Positions 1 to 8,511 are shown, counted from the first letter of the stretch. The stretch is DNA of 9,574 nucleotides from an uncultured Chitinophagaceae bacterium (GCA_946479005.1 CAMLEM010000042.1:1-9574), one strand, 5' to 3'. A program made the numbers and translations. Notes: generated by a model not told the origin, from the letters alone.

Positions 1-1
1 T

Positions 2-1663
<1,662 letters not shown>

Positions 1664-1684
1664 AGAAAAAAGTAGTTTTCCGTA

Positions 1685-1715
1685 TTGCAGGAAATCGATG
1701 CGTGGATTATTTTAG
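1685..1715 (+). promoter_or_regulatory. Candidate promoter inside the spacer after the ABC-F gene
   Basis: TTG at 1685-1687 and TATTTTAG at 1708-1715 are separated by exactly 20 bases. This fits the Bacteroidota arrangement of a -33 TTG and a -7 TAnnTTTG, with one mismatch in the -7 box. Transcription would begin near 1720, downstream of the ABC-F stop, and no coding frame follows before the terminator. It is the only promoter candidate in this window with both boxes at the expected spacing. Confidence 0.45.
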
Positions 1716-1719
1716 CGGG

Positions 1720-1867
1720 GTAAATGGGTTAAAATCCATACCTCCCTACCTGTTAATCCAGCCGGGAAAAATTCTTATCCGGACGGTTGGTATTCCGCGA
1801 ACCGGAATTCAGGTTGAAGCCGTATAATAAGTTCTTAAAGATCCCGGTCATTGATCGGGATTTTTTT
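1720..1867 (+). ncRNA. Candidate small RNA, about 148 nt, unrecognised family
   Basis: The stretch begins just after a two-box promoter candidate and ends in a strong intrinsic terminator. It holds no credible coding frame. Several local helices can be drawn: 1724-1739 (ATGGGTT with AATCCAT, one G-T pair); ACCTG (1748-1752) with CAGGT (1810-1814); CCAGCC (1758-1763) with GGTTGG (1785-1790); and ATTCCG-CGAAC-CGGAAT (1792-1808). The middle helices nest inside the ACCTG/CAGGT pairing. I do not recognise tmRNA, RNase P, SRP RNA or a clear 6S architecture. The alternative is that this is only the 3' untranslated region of the ABC-F message. Ends are approximate, and no covariation support is available from one sequence. 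Confidence 0.4.
1841..1867 (+). terminator. Strong intrinsic terminator
   Basis: ATCCCGGTC and GATCGGGAT form a nine-pair stem (one G-T wobble) closed by the three-base loop ATT, followed directly by seven T. It ends transcription from the ABC-F gene or from the candidate small RNA. It lies just before the convergent MEDS gene's stop codon. Read on the minus strand the hairpin is followed by CTTTAAG and not by a T run, so it would be weaker in that direction. Confidence 0.85.
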
Positions 1868-1874
1868 ATGCTTA

Positions 1875-2513
1875 TCAGGCTGTCCTTACCTCCCGGTACA
1901 TAATCTCTACGAGGGGTCGTTCCGTAGGTTTAAGGATCTTACTATGACAACTGCAGATCTGCTCCAGCTGGTCCTCCGTACCCTTTTCAAGAAGCTGCCT
2001 CGGATAGGCGCAGAGCAGCGAGATGCCCTCTTTTTTGCAATAGAAATTCCATAATTCTTCCAGCCGTTTTGTTCCTTCAAAATTCCCGGATTCTGAAAGA
2101 ATGGCAACCATTTCTCCAAAGGCTCTTACTTTTCTTCCCACTCCACCCCTGGCTTTTTCCACCTGTGCGGAGATCACGGAGTTGAATTTCTCCGGATCCG
2201 GCATCCCTTCTGTCAGGAGTGACTGGAGCGTATCTTCCGCATCAAGAAGAATGAGGCGGTTATCCTCCTTTAAGCTTTCTACCTGTAAAACGTGGTTGAT
2301 CAGTTTTTCTTCCAAAAGATGGATATGTTCCGGGAAAGCAATGATGATTGCGCTATCCCCGGTATTGATACCGTTTCCAACAAAAGCGGCAAGTGTATCG
2401 ATAAATGATCCCCTGTCCTCATAAATGTGCATCACGTGTTCACCGGGAGCAATGTCACTCCAGAACTTGTCGGAACTGGACAGGCACCAACCTTGACTTC
2501 CGTTCATTTTCAT
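1875..2513 (-). CDS. MEDS-domain sensory protein (stand-alone)
   Basis: Counted from the ATG at 2513 the protein has 212 residues and is a single MEDS domain (the sensory domain named for methanogens, methylotrophs and DcmR), which has a KaiC/RecA-like fold. Typical blocks are HVMHIYED (26-33), the segment around TGDSAIIIAFPEH (51-63), RLILLDAEDTL (86-96), VRAFGEMVAIL (129-139) and ISLLCAYP (164-171), with a Cys-rich ICSCH near 186-190. There is no signal peptide, membrane segment, HTH or kinase domain. In known cases MEDS domains sit on or beside transcription factors, PAS/GAF proteins or histidine kinases; here no such neighbour is visible. A TTG six codons before the second ATG could extend the frame, but ATG at 2513 or 2507 is more likely. 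The ligand is unknown. Confidence 0.85.
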   Translation of the reverse strand: MKMNGSQGWCLSSSDKFWSDIAPGEHVMHIYEDRGSFIDTLAAFVGNGINTGDSAIIIAFPEHIHLLEEKLINHVLQVESLKEDNRLILLDAEDTLQSLLTEGMPDPEKFNSVISAQVEKARGGVGRKVRAFGEMVAILSESGNFEGTKRLEELWNFYCKKEGISLLCAYPRQLLEKGTEDQLEQICSCHSKILKPTERPLVEIMYREVRTA

Positions 2514-2576
2514 TTTATACAATTAATTAATTTTCAATAGGTCGGGTTTAATACGCTTAAAACAAAAAGAAAGCCA

Positions 2577-2765
2577 TTAAGTGAAGGGATCCTCCGTTTG
2601 ATCAAAGGCCGGAAGGGGAGCGATCAATTTTATATGTTTCTTTACCCTGATCAATGTTTTCGGGCTGGTTTTGCACAGTTGTTGATAATTGGCCTCGCCT
2701 CTCTTTAACATTTCATCGAATATCAATGGGGGTGAGTTTAAAGATGTGTGGGTATTATTTTTCAC
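2577..2765 (-). CDS. Doubtful small ORF upstream of the MEDS gene
   Basis: An open frame of 62 codons from a GTG, or 44 codons from an internal ATG (MLKRGEANYQQL). The composition is hydrophilic and protein-like, with a basic centre (LIRVKKHIKLI). It reads in the same direction as the MEDS gene and ends about 63 bases before that gene's ATG, so the two could be co-transcribed. I recognise no family, signal peptide or membrane segment. It overlaps the region needed for the divergent permease promoter. It may be a real small protein, the decayed end of a longer gene, or chance. Confidence 0.28.
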   Translation of the reverse strand: MKNNTHTSLNSPPLIFDEMLKRGEANYQQLCKTSPKTLIRVKKHIKLIAPLPAFDQTEDPFT

Positions 2766-2771
2766 AATACT

Positions 2772-2779
2772 TATCTTTC
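2772..2779 (+). promoter_or_regulatory. Possible -7 box for the permease gene
   Basis: TATCTTTC matches TAnnTTTG in seven of eight positions and lies 25 bases before the permease ATG. No TTG is present at the -33 distance, so support is partial. Confidence 0.35.
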
Positions 2780-2804
2780 TGGTTAATCTTCTCCACCATC
2801 CCCG

Positions 2805-4232
2805 ATGCGGAATAGCGCAGCCTTACCTCGTTTATTGGGTTTTAAAGCAGCCACCGCAATCATAATGGGTTCAGTGATCGGTTCGGGTGTTTTTATGAAG
2901 CCGGCGGCGATGGCCGCGGAATTGGGTTCACCCACCTGGATGAGCCTGGTATGGGTGATCGCGGGGATCTTTTCCATCGCCGGGGCGCTGATCTATGCCG
3001 AACTCGGTGCGATGATGCCCGTGACCGGGGGATTATATGTTTATTTCCGAAAGATGTTCGGTGATTTTTTCGCTTATCTCTATGGCTGGTCCAGCTTCGC
3101 TGTGATCAACACTGCCGGCGTGGCCGCCATCGTTTTCGTTTGCGCGGAGTATGCGAATTATTTTCTCCATCTTCCGCGGTTCAGCGCTGCCACTGAAACT
3201 TCCCTAGCCCTCGACATTCCGCTGGTGGGCACGCTTTATCCACTGGAAAATATGGGTGTGAAAGGCCTGGCAATCCTGGTCGTGCTGTTGCTAACATTGA
3301 TGAACTCCCGAAGTTTAAAAGCAAGCAGTGGCTTCCAGGTCATTTCCACTGCACTCAAGATCGCGGTACTTGCCGCCCTCGTAATCGGCATATTCCTTTC
3401 CGGCGAAGGATCCGTTTCTCATTTTTTCCAGGCGGCTGACCCAGCCAGGGGAATGGATCTCGCCAGTGGCATCGCCGTTGCGATGACTGGCGCTTTCTTC
3501 GCCTACGACGGGTGGGTGAACATCACTTATGTGGCCGGGGAGATCAGGGAGCCGCAATGCACCATCCCGCGAAGCCTGGTGATCGGGGTCACGGGCATAA
3601 TGATCATTTACGTGTTGGTAAACCAGGCCTATTTGCTGGTGATGCCGGTAGAGGAGATCGCCGGTTCTAAACTGGTAGCAGCTGAAGCCATCGGCAGGGC
3701 CTGGGGAGCCAAAGGTGAGGCCATCATTGCGGCAATGATCGTGATCTGTACCCTCGGCGCCATCAATGGAAATGTTATGGCCACTGCAAGGGTATCCTTC
3801 GCTATGGCCCGCGACGGATATTTTCCGGGACCTGTCGGAAAAGAAAACCGGCGGGGTGCACCCGGCGGGGCCCTTTGGCTTCACGCGGCCTGGATGAGTG
3901 TCCTGGTCATTTCAGGTTCCTTCAATATGCTGGCGAATATGTTTGTTTTTGTAACCTGGCTGGCCTATATGGCAGGGGCTGTGGGGATGATGAAGCTTCG
4001 ACGGACGATGAAGAATGTTGAACGACCCTTCAAAGCGCCAGGCTATCCCTGGCTTCCTTTGCTATTCATTCTCTTCAGCAGTTTCTATCTCATTATGACG
4101 ATCGTGAGTGATGTAACGAATTACCTTAACGGCACACAGCCCATCATCAACTCTTTACTGGGATTGATGCTGGCGGGGTTGGGCATCCCTTTGTTCTTTT
4201 ATTACAGGTCCAGGGATCTCAGGAAGAAATAG
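2805..4232 (+). CDS. APC superfamily amino acid permease (LAT/SteT-like)
   Basis: An integral inner membrane protein of 475 residues with about 12 hydrophobic helices, the normal size for the family. The unwound helix-1 substrate motif is clear (GSVIGSGVF, 22-30), followed by the conserved YAELGAMMP-TGG block (64-76). The helix-6 region reads FAYDGW (232-237), then GEIREPQ (245-251), a pattern found in the L-type (LAT) and SteT Ser/Thr-exchanger branch. A later loop has ARDGYFPGP (335-343) and the C-terminal part has RPFKAPGYPWLP (407-418). It probably moves neutral amino acids by exchange or proton coupling; the substrate cannot be read from sequence. It stands alone on its strand, convergent with the MocR gene, and lies two genes from the branched-chain aminotransferase, so a joint role in amino acid use is possible but inferred. 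Confidence 0.92.
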   Translation: MRNSAALPRLLGFKAATAIIMGSVIGSGVFMKPAAMAAELGSPTWMSLVWVIAGIFSIAGALIYAELGAMMPVTGGLYVYFRKMFGDFFAYLYGWSSFAVINTAGVAAIVFVCAEYANYFLHLPRFSAATETSLALDIPLVGTLYPLENMGVKGLAILVVLLLTLMNSRSLKASSGFQVISTALKIAVLAALVIGIFLSGEGSVSHFFQAADPARGMDLASGIAVAMTGAFFAYDGWVNITYVAGEIREPQCTIPRSLVIGVTGIMIIYVLVNQAYLLVMPVEEIAGSKLVAAEAIGRAWGAKGEAIIAAMIVICTLGAINGNVMATARVSFAMARDGYFPGPVGKENRRGAPGGALWLHAAWMSVLVISGSFNMLANMFVFVTWLAYMAGAVGMMKLRRTMKNVERPFKAPGYPWLPLLFILFSSFYLIMTIVSDVTNYLNGTQPIINSLLGLMLAGLGIPLFFYYRSRDLRKK

Positions 4233-4240
4233 TCAGGTAA

Positions 4241-4372
4241 TAGAACAGGGATAACACGGATGAAACGGATTTTCACTGATCTGTTTCCTCAAAGTTTAAA
4301 ATACTTAACGTTTTCGAACTTTAAGCGGGAAAATCCGCGTAAATCCTTGTCATCCGTATCATCCGTGTTCTA
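4241..4372. repeat. Long imperfect inverted repeat between convergent genes
   Basis: The left arm (about 4241-4287, beginning TAGAACAGGGATAACACGGA) matches the reverse complement of the right arm (about 4326-4372, ending ATCCGTGTTCTA) over roughly 40 bases with scattered mismatches. A small nested pair, AAAGTT (4291-4296) with AACTTT (4317-4322), lies inside. The arms are built from short units of the type ACGGATGA/ATCCGTGT, a style I recall as a dispersed intergenic element in several Bacteroidota genomes. It fills the 150 bases between two converging stop codons. It could act as a bidirectional terminator, but no T run follows either arm. Confidence 0.75.
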
Positions 4373-4382
4373 TCAACATTCA

Positions 4383-5801
4383 CTACAGCATCTTACCTAA
4401 AATTCGTAATCCATATTCCGCTTCTTCATCAAACGGTCTTCCAAAACTAATGCGCATGAAATTGTTGTAATTACAATTCGCTGAAAAGATCTTCCCGGGC
4501 ACAATGGATATTCCCTGTTTCATCGCTTCTGCCCTGAGTTTGAAAGTGTCGGTCTTTTTTTGAAGCTGGACCCAAAGCACAAATCCACCAGCCGGCCTGG
4601 AGATGCGTGTTCCTTTTGGAAAATGATCGATGATGGCCTGGGTATAGCGAAGACATTGCGTGTGCAAAGCGCGCCTGATCTTTTTCAGATGATATTCATA
4701 ACGTCCATTCTGCAGGAAATGCCTCATCGCCGCCTGGGTAAGGGTAGGAGAGCTGATATTCTGCATCCGCTTCACCTGTTTCACTTCATCGAAGAAACGA
4801 CCGGGGATGACCCAGCCCACGCGGTAGCCCGGTGCCAGGGATTTTGAAAGAGAGGAGCAGTGCATTACCCATCCTTCCTTATCATAGTATTTGCAGGTAC
4901 GCGGTCTCTTTTTTCCAAAATACAATTCACCGTAAATATCATCTTCGATCAGCGGGATCTCATACGCGGTTACTAGCTCCACCAATTTTTTCTTATTGTC
5001 ATCCGGCATACAGGAGCCCAGAGGATTATTGAAATTCGGTGTGGCAATGACCGCTTTAACAGCGTATTTTTTTAATGCCCGCCGGAGGCTGTCGAGATCC
5101 ATCCCGGTGGTGAGATCGGAAGTGATCTCAACCACCTTCAGGCCCTGGCTTTCCAGTGATTGAAAGATCCCGAAATAATTGGGAGTCTCGACCGCTACGG
5201 TATCACCCGCTTTGGTAACCGCTTTGATACAGGAGTTGATCGCTTCCAGGCAACCGTTGGTGATGATCACCTCATCGGGTTTGATCCTTCCTCCCCAGTT
5301 AAAACACAGGCGTGCTACCTGTTTCCTGAGCTCAGGCGAGCCCTGTGTCTGTTCATAGCCTACACAGGAATCCGGACTTTCCCGCAGGGCAGCCACCACG
5401 GATTTATTGATCTTGGCCAGGGGCAGGAGAGAGGGGTCGGGTACCGCCAGGGCGAAATTGATCACTTTCCTGTGATGGATCGCGATATCGGAGTAAATGG
5501 AAGAGATCATTTCCTTCACGCTCACTTCGTGAGAGAATATTTCGGGCTGCCCGGTAGTGGGAAGCGCCGGAAATTTTTTTTGAGAGAACCGTACATAATA
5601 TCCGGATTTCGGCCGGGATTCGATCAGGCCTTTTCCTTCCAAATGGTAATAGGCCTGGAATGCAGTGCCCATACTGATCCCATATTCATTGCTCAGCACG
5701 CGGACGGAAGGAAGCTTATCGCCGATGCGCAATACATCTTCCCCGATCATTTTTTCCAGGCCATTGGCAACTTCAAGGTATAGATGGTCTCCCTGTTTCA
5801 T
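4383..5801 (-). CDS. MocR family transcriptional regulator (GntR HTH plus aminotransferase domain)
   Basis: A fusion of 472 residues, normal for MocR proteins. Residues 1-70 are a GntR-type winged helix (LPSVRVLSNEYGIS...YYHLEGKGLIESRPKSGYYV pattern). Residues about 110-472 are a fold type I PLP-dependent domain: TPNFNNPLG (254-262, N259), IEDDIYGE (285-292, D288 and Y290), the Schiff-base lysine in SSLSKSLAPGYR (K320, with R327), and R450 near the C-terminus. All key PLP residues are present, so the domain should bind PLP; in studied MocR proteins (GabR, PdxR) it acts as a sensor. The gene is divergent from the branched-chain aminotransferase gene across 159 bases, which makes that gene the first candidate target. 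No SD sequence precedes the ATG. Confidence 0.93.
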   Translation of the reverse strand: MKQGDHLYLEVANGLEKMIGEDVLRIGDKLPSVRVLSNEYGISMGTAFQAYYHLEGKGLIESRPKSGYYVRFSQKKFPALPTTGQPEIFSHEVSVKEMISSIYSDIAIHHRKVINFALAVPDPSLLPLAKINKSVVAALRESPDSCVGYEQTQGSPELRKQVARLCFNWGGRIKPDEVIITNGCLEAINSCIKAVTKAGDTVAVETPNYFGIFQSLESQGLKVVEITSDLTTGMDLDSLRRALKKYAVKAVIATPNFNNPLGSCMPDDNKKKLVELVTAYEIPLIEDDIYGELYFGKKRPRTCKYYDKEGWVMHCSSLSKSLAPGYRVGWVIPGRFFDEVKQVKRMQNISSPTLTQAAMRHFLQNGRYEYHLKKIRRALHTQCLRYTQAIIDHFPKGTRISRPAGGFVLWVQLQKKTDTFKLRAEAMKQGISIVPGKIFSANCNYNNFMRISFGRPFDEEAEYGLRILGKML

Positions 5802-5857
5802 ATACGAACCGTTTGATGAGCTAAACTAACCACAATGCCGCATTCATCTGATCCATA

Positions 5858-5865
5858 CAAAAATA
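5858..5865 (-). promoter_or_regulatory. Possible -7 box for the MocR gene
   Basis: On the minus strand this reads TATTTTTG, a full match to TAnnTTTG, about 57 bases upstream of the MocR start. The surrounding DNA is A/T-rich and no TTG occurs at the -33 distance, so a chance match is possible. Confidence 0.35.
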
Positions 5866-5893
5866 AAAAATCTGAATCTGTTATAAAACGGGA

Positions 5894-5901
5894 AATATTT
5901 G
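5894..5901 (+). promoter_or_regulatory. Possible -7 box for the aminotransferase gene
   Basis: AATATTTG (then CAG) matches TAnnTTTG except at the first base and would give a leader of about 53 bases before the ATG at 5961. It lies only 28 bases from the proposed MocR -7 box on the other strand, so one bound regulator could affect both. No TTG is found at the -33 position. Confidence 0.3.
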
Positions 5902-5928
5902 CAGTTTTGGGTGGATAAATTCAAAAAA

Positions 5929-5958
5929 ATGCCGGATTCAGCATTCTCAAATCTTTAA
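5929..5958 (+). other. Nine-codon upstream ORF abutting the aminotransferase start
   Basis: ATG at 5929 opens a frame encoding MPDSAFSNL and ends in TAA at 5956-5958, two bases before the aminotransferase ATG at 5961. It is preceded by a run of seven A, which in Bacteroidota can stand in for a ribosome site. The geometry would allow translational coupling. It has one Leu codon and no Ile or Val, so it is not a classical branched-chain attenuation leader. It may be chance. Confidence 0.22.
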
Positions 5959-5960
5959 CA

Positions 5961-7037
5961 ATGACAAACGCTTCCTTCATTTCAACGAAACCCACTGCCC
6001 ATTCAAGGCTTCAGCAAACCGATTTCGATGACCTGGAGTTTGGCAAGTATGTATCCGATCATATGTTCCTCTGCGATTATGATGCGGGTCATCCCCTGTA
6101 CCCGGGCTGGCAGAACCCGAGGATCCTGCCCTACCAGGACCTGAAACTTGACCCCGCTTCGCTGGCCCTTCATTATGGACAGACTGTATTTGAGGGAATG
6201 AAGGCTTTCAGGATGAAGGACGGAAGCATCAATATCTTCAGGATCGATAAGCATTACGAGCGATTCGCGCGTTCGCTTCACCGGATGTGTATGGCCATTC
6301 CCCCGAAGGAATTATTCGTGGAGGGATTGAGGCAACTGGTTTCGCTCGACCGGCAATGGGTGCCTTCGCGAGCCGGAGAGGCGCTCTATCTGCGGCCCTT
6401 TGTATATGCCAGTGAAGCCCGTTTTGGAGTGAAGATCTCTTCGAAATACAGGTTCCTGATCATCACCGGTCCTGTTCCGGAATTATATGCTTCGCCCATT
6501 AAAGTAAAAGTGGAAACCGAGTACGTGCGGGCCGCCAGGGGAGGAACGGGATCAACCAAATGCGGGGGTAATTACGGAGCCGCTTTTTATCCCACGCAAC
6601 TGGCGAGAGAAGAGGGTTATGACCAGGTTTTATGGACCGATGCCAGCGAGCACGAATACATCGAGGAATCCGGAATGATGAATGCGATGTTCGTGATCGG
6701 GGGTAAACTGGTAACCCCGCCCTTATCGGATTCCATCCTCGATGGTGTTACGCGCGATTCGCTCATCAGGCTTGCTAAGGGCATGGGCATCCCTGTGGAA
6801 GAAAGGAGTGTTTCATTGCGGGAACTGGAAGAGGCCTTTCACAAAAGAACTTTTACAGAAGCCTTCGGAGCAGGTACCGCCGCGGTTGTGGCGCCCATCA
6901 GGGTGATACAAATCCGTGGGATCGATCACGAATTGCCTGTTGGGGGAGACCCGGTTTCACTGATGCTGAAAAGAAAACTTGAGGCGATCCGTAAAGGTGA
7001 AGAGGAAGATGTTTACGGGTGGAATATGAAAATATAG
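5961..7037 (+). CDS. ilvE: Branched-chain amino acid aminotransferase
   Basis: A fold type IV PLP enzyme of 358 residues that interconverts Leu, Ile and Val with their 2-oxo acids, using 2-oxoglutarate/glutamate; it performs the last step of synthesis and the first of degradation, in the cytoplasm. Visible hallmarks are GQTVFEGMKAF (73-83), LRPFVYA (144-150), the PLP lysine in GSTKCGGNYG (K200), the cofactor glutamate in EESGMMNAMF (E236), LDGVTRDS (260-267) and FGAGTAAVV (302-310, T306). Length and motif wording fit the long BCAT group that includes the eukaryotic enzymes and not the ~310-residue E. coli type. The ATG at 5961 is chosen because the conserved core begins about 20 residues later, as usual. 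It is divergent from the MocR gene and only 19 bases from the next gene downstream. Confidence 0.93.
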   Translation: MTNASFISTKPTAHSRLQQTDFDDLEFGKYVSDHMFLCDYDAGHPLYPGWQNPRILPYQDLKLDPASLALHYGQTVFEGMKAFRMKDGSINIFRIDKHYERFARSLHRMCMAIPPKELFVEGLRQLVSLDRQWVPSRAGEALYLRPFVYASEARFGVKISSKYRFLIITGPVPELYASPIKVKVETEYVRAARGGTGSTKCGGNYGAAFYPTQLAREEGYDQVLWTDASEHEYIEESGMMNAMFVIGGKLVTPPLSDSILDGVTRDSLIRLAKGMGIPVEERSVSLRELEEAFHKRTFTEAFGAGTAAVVAPIRVIQIRGIDHELPVGGDPVSLMLKRKLEAIRKGEEEDVYGWNMKI

Positions 7038-7042
7038 CTTTG
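7035..7042 (+). promoter_or_regulatory. Possible -7 box overlapping the aminotransferase stop codon
   Basis: TAGCTTTG is a full match to TAnnTTTG; its first three bases are the stop codon of the preceding gene. It lies 14 bases before the ATG at 7057 and would give a very short leader. The short spacing also allows simple read-through from the aminotransferase gene, so both may apply. No TTG is found at the -33 distance. Confidence 0.35.
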
Positions 7043-7056
7043 TTTACCTTTCCGGT

Positions 7057-7719
7057 ATGAATATACTGGTCACCGGGGCTTATGGTAATCTCGGAACTGC
7101 GGTAGTAAAAAAGTTCCTGCAACAGGGAGCGGTTGTCACCGGCACCCGCGCGCCGAATGAGCAGGACAGTTTTTTTACGCACCCGCAGTTTTCTTCCTTC
7201 GTGATCGATCTTGCTGATGAAAAGGAAACGGCTAATTTCCTCAGGCAGCATTATACCCATACAATTCCTGATGCGGCGGTACTCACCGTTGGCGGTTTCG
7301 CTATGGGTGACATAGAAAACACTTCCCTGGCAGCCATTCAAAAAATGATGAGGCTCAATTTTGATACGGCCTTCAATTGCCTCAGGCCTTTATTTACCCG
7401 GATGATAGCAAAAGGGAGGGGTCATATATTCGTAGTGGGTGCGCGGCCGGCATTGAGCGCGGAAAAAGGAAGGGGGATGACAGCCTATTCGCTTTCCAAG
7501 GCAATGCTCATTCGCCTGGCGGAACTGGCGAATGTAGAAGCAGGAAGCAGCGGGGCCTGGACCACCGTGATCGTTCCGTCGACCATTGATACGCCCCAGA
7601 ACCGGGCTGCCATGCCGGATGCGGATTTTGACAAATGGGTAAAGCCGGAAACGATCGCTGACCTGGTCTTTGAACATTATTCACAGCGTAAGAGAGAGTT
7701 GCTGGTTTTTACGGACTAA
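7057..7719 (+). CDS. Short-chain dehydrogenase/reductase resembling dihydropteridine reductase
   Basis: A Rossmann-fold oxidoreductase of 220 residues. It has the nucleotide motif TGAYGNLG (6-13), VLTVGGF (75-81) in place of NNAG, and the catalytic pair in Y144-SLS-K148. The usual catalytic serine position before the tyrosine is occupied by VVGARPAL (126-133). This arrangement, and the C-terminal IVPSTIDTPQNRAAMPDADF (172-191), closely follow animal quinoid dihydropteridine reductase, which has LAGAKAAL and a TLDTPMNRKSMPEADF stretch at the same places and also lacks the serine. I recall these motifs from memory. The protein is about 20 residues shorter than the animal enzyme at the C-terminus. 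NAD(P)H-dependent reduction is likely; the substrate may be a pterin or another quinoid or carbonyl compound. It lies 19 bases after the aminotransferase gene and may be co-transcribed. Confidence 0.85.
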   Translation: MNILVTGAYGNLGTAVVKKFLQQGAVVTGTRAPNEQDSFFTHPQFSSFVIDLADEKETANFLRQHYTHTIPDAAVLTVGGFAMGDIENTSLAAIQKMMRLNFDTAFNCLRPLFTRMIAKGRGHIFVVGARPALSAEKGRGMTAYSLSKAMLIRLAELANVEAGSSGAWTTVIVPSTIDTPQNRAAMPDADFDKWVKPETIADLVFEHYSQRKRELLVFTD

Positions 7720-7805
7720 CGGATGCCCAAATTCCAAATCCGTAACCCGGAATCAATCTGGCTCTTTTTTTGCGTTCCCCTTGGCGATCAAATAAAACAG
7801 TATTT

Positions 7806-8486
7806 ATGAAAAAATGGTTTTTAGCGCTTTGTGCAGCATCTTTCTTAATGATCAATGCGGAAGCGCAGATCCTCCGGGCCGGTATCAACCTGGCCAATAT
7901 CACGCATAATAACGATGGAGACATTGATGATGCCAACACGCTGAGCAGCTTCCAGGTAGGTTTGATCGGCGACTGGAAACTCCTTCCGATGTTGCGCCTG
8001 CAACCCGGGGTCATATTTACCGGGAAAGGTTCAAAAACGGAGTTCGGGGAACCTGAGGACGCGACTTTCTCACGTGCCACGACCAATCCTTATTATATTG
8101 AGATACCCGTGAACCTTGTATTCAAAACACCTACCGGCCCCGTTAAATTCTTCGTTGGAGCAGGTCCTTATTTGGCCATTGGTGTGGCAGGCAAGCTGGA
8201 AAATAAAGGCAAAGTGGCAGGGATCTCTTATGAATATGAGGAGGACATTGAATGGTCTGACGACGATCCCACAACCCTGGATTATGAAGAGGGAGCCGGC
8301 TTCGGGATAATGAGGCGTTTCGATTATGGCGCCAACATCACGGCGGGCATTGAATTCACCAAACTTGTGCTGGGACTTAACTATGGGCACGGTCTCGCCA
8401 AATTGCAGAGCGGTACGGACAGTGAAGCGGATGATGAGAACAAACACCGGGTGTTCAGCATTACCTTAGGGATAAAGCTTAATTAA
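7806..8486 (+). CDS. Outer membrane beta-barrel protein (PorT-like family)
   Basis: A protein of 226 residues with a clear signal peptide (MKKWFLALCAASFLMINAEA, cleavage before Q21). The mature part alternates hydrophobic and polar residues in beta strands and follows the small-barrel pattern common in Bacteroidota: RAGINLANI near the start, LRLQPGVIFTGKGS, YYIEIPVNLVFK, KFFVGAGPYLAIGVAGK, FDYGANITAGIEF, LVLGLNYGHGL, and a final strand ending FSITLGIKLN. An acidic stretch (YEYEEDIEWSDDD, roughly residues 138-150) is probably an external loop. I chose the ATG at 7806; an upstream TTG would add 12 residues before the signal peptide. The function of such barrels is mostly unknown, and membership of the family does not imply a role in secretion. 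Confidence 0.9.
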   Translation: MKKWFLALCAASFLMINAEAQILRAGINLANITHNNDGDIDDANTLSSFQVGLIGDWKLLPMLRLQPGVIFTGKGSKTEFGEPEDATFSRATTNPYYIEIPVNLVFKTPTGPVKFFVGAGPYLAIGVAGKLENKGKVAGISYEYEEDIEWSDDDPTTLDYEEGAGFGIMRRFDYGANITAGIEFTKLVLGLNYGHGLAKLQSGTDSEADDENKHRVFSITLGIKLN

Positions 8487-8511
8487 GAAATCCCAAATCC
8501 GGAATCCAACT

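Noticed and set aside
1720..1867. Naming the candidate small RNA as 6S RNA
   Set aside because: Length is near the right range and alternate pairings exist, but I cannot draw the long closing stem with a large central bulge that defines 6S RNA.
2514..2522. TTG start three codons before the chosen ATG of the MEDS gene
   Set aside because: Two in-frame ATG codons follow at once, and the conserved domain begins about 25 residues later, so nothing requires the rarer start codon.
3315..3884. Long open frame of 189 codons on the minus strand inside the permease gene
   Set aside because: It is fully antisense to a well supported permease, has no domain I recognise and has a composition typical of a shadow frame. 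The same applies to the open frames antisense to the MocR gene (5160-5783 +), the ABC-F gene (1037-1273 -) and the barrel gene (8070-8447 -).
7770..7805. Upstream TTG start that would lengthen the barrel protein by 12 residues
   Set aside because: The extra residues would place a charged stretch before a complete signal peptide; the ATG at 7806 begins exactly at MKKW, the normal start of such a peptide.
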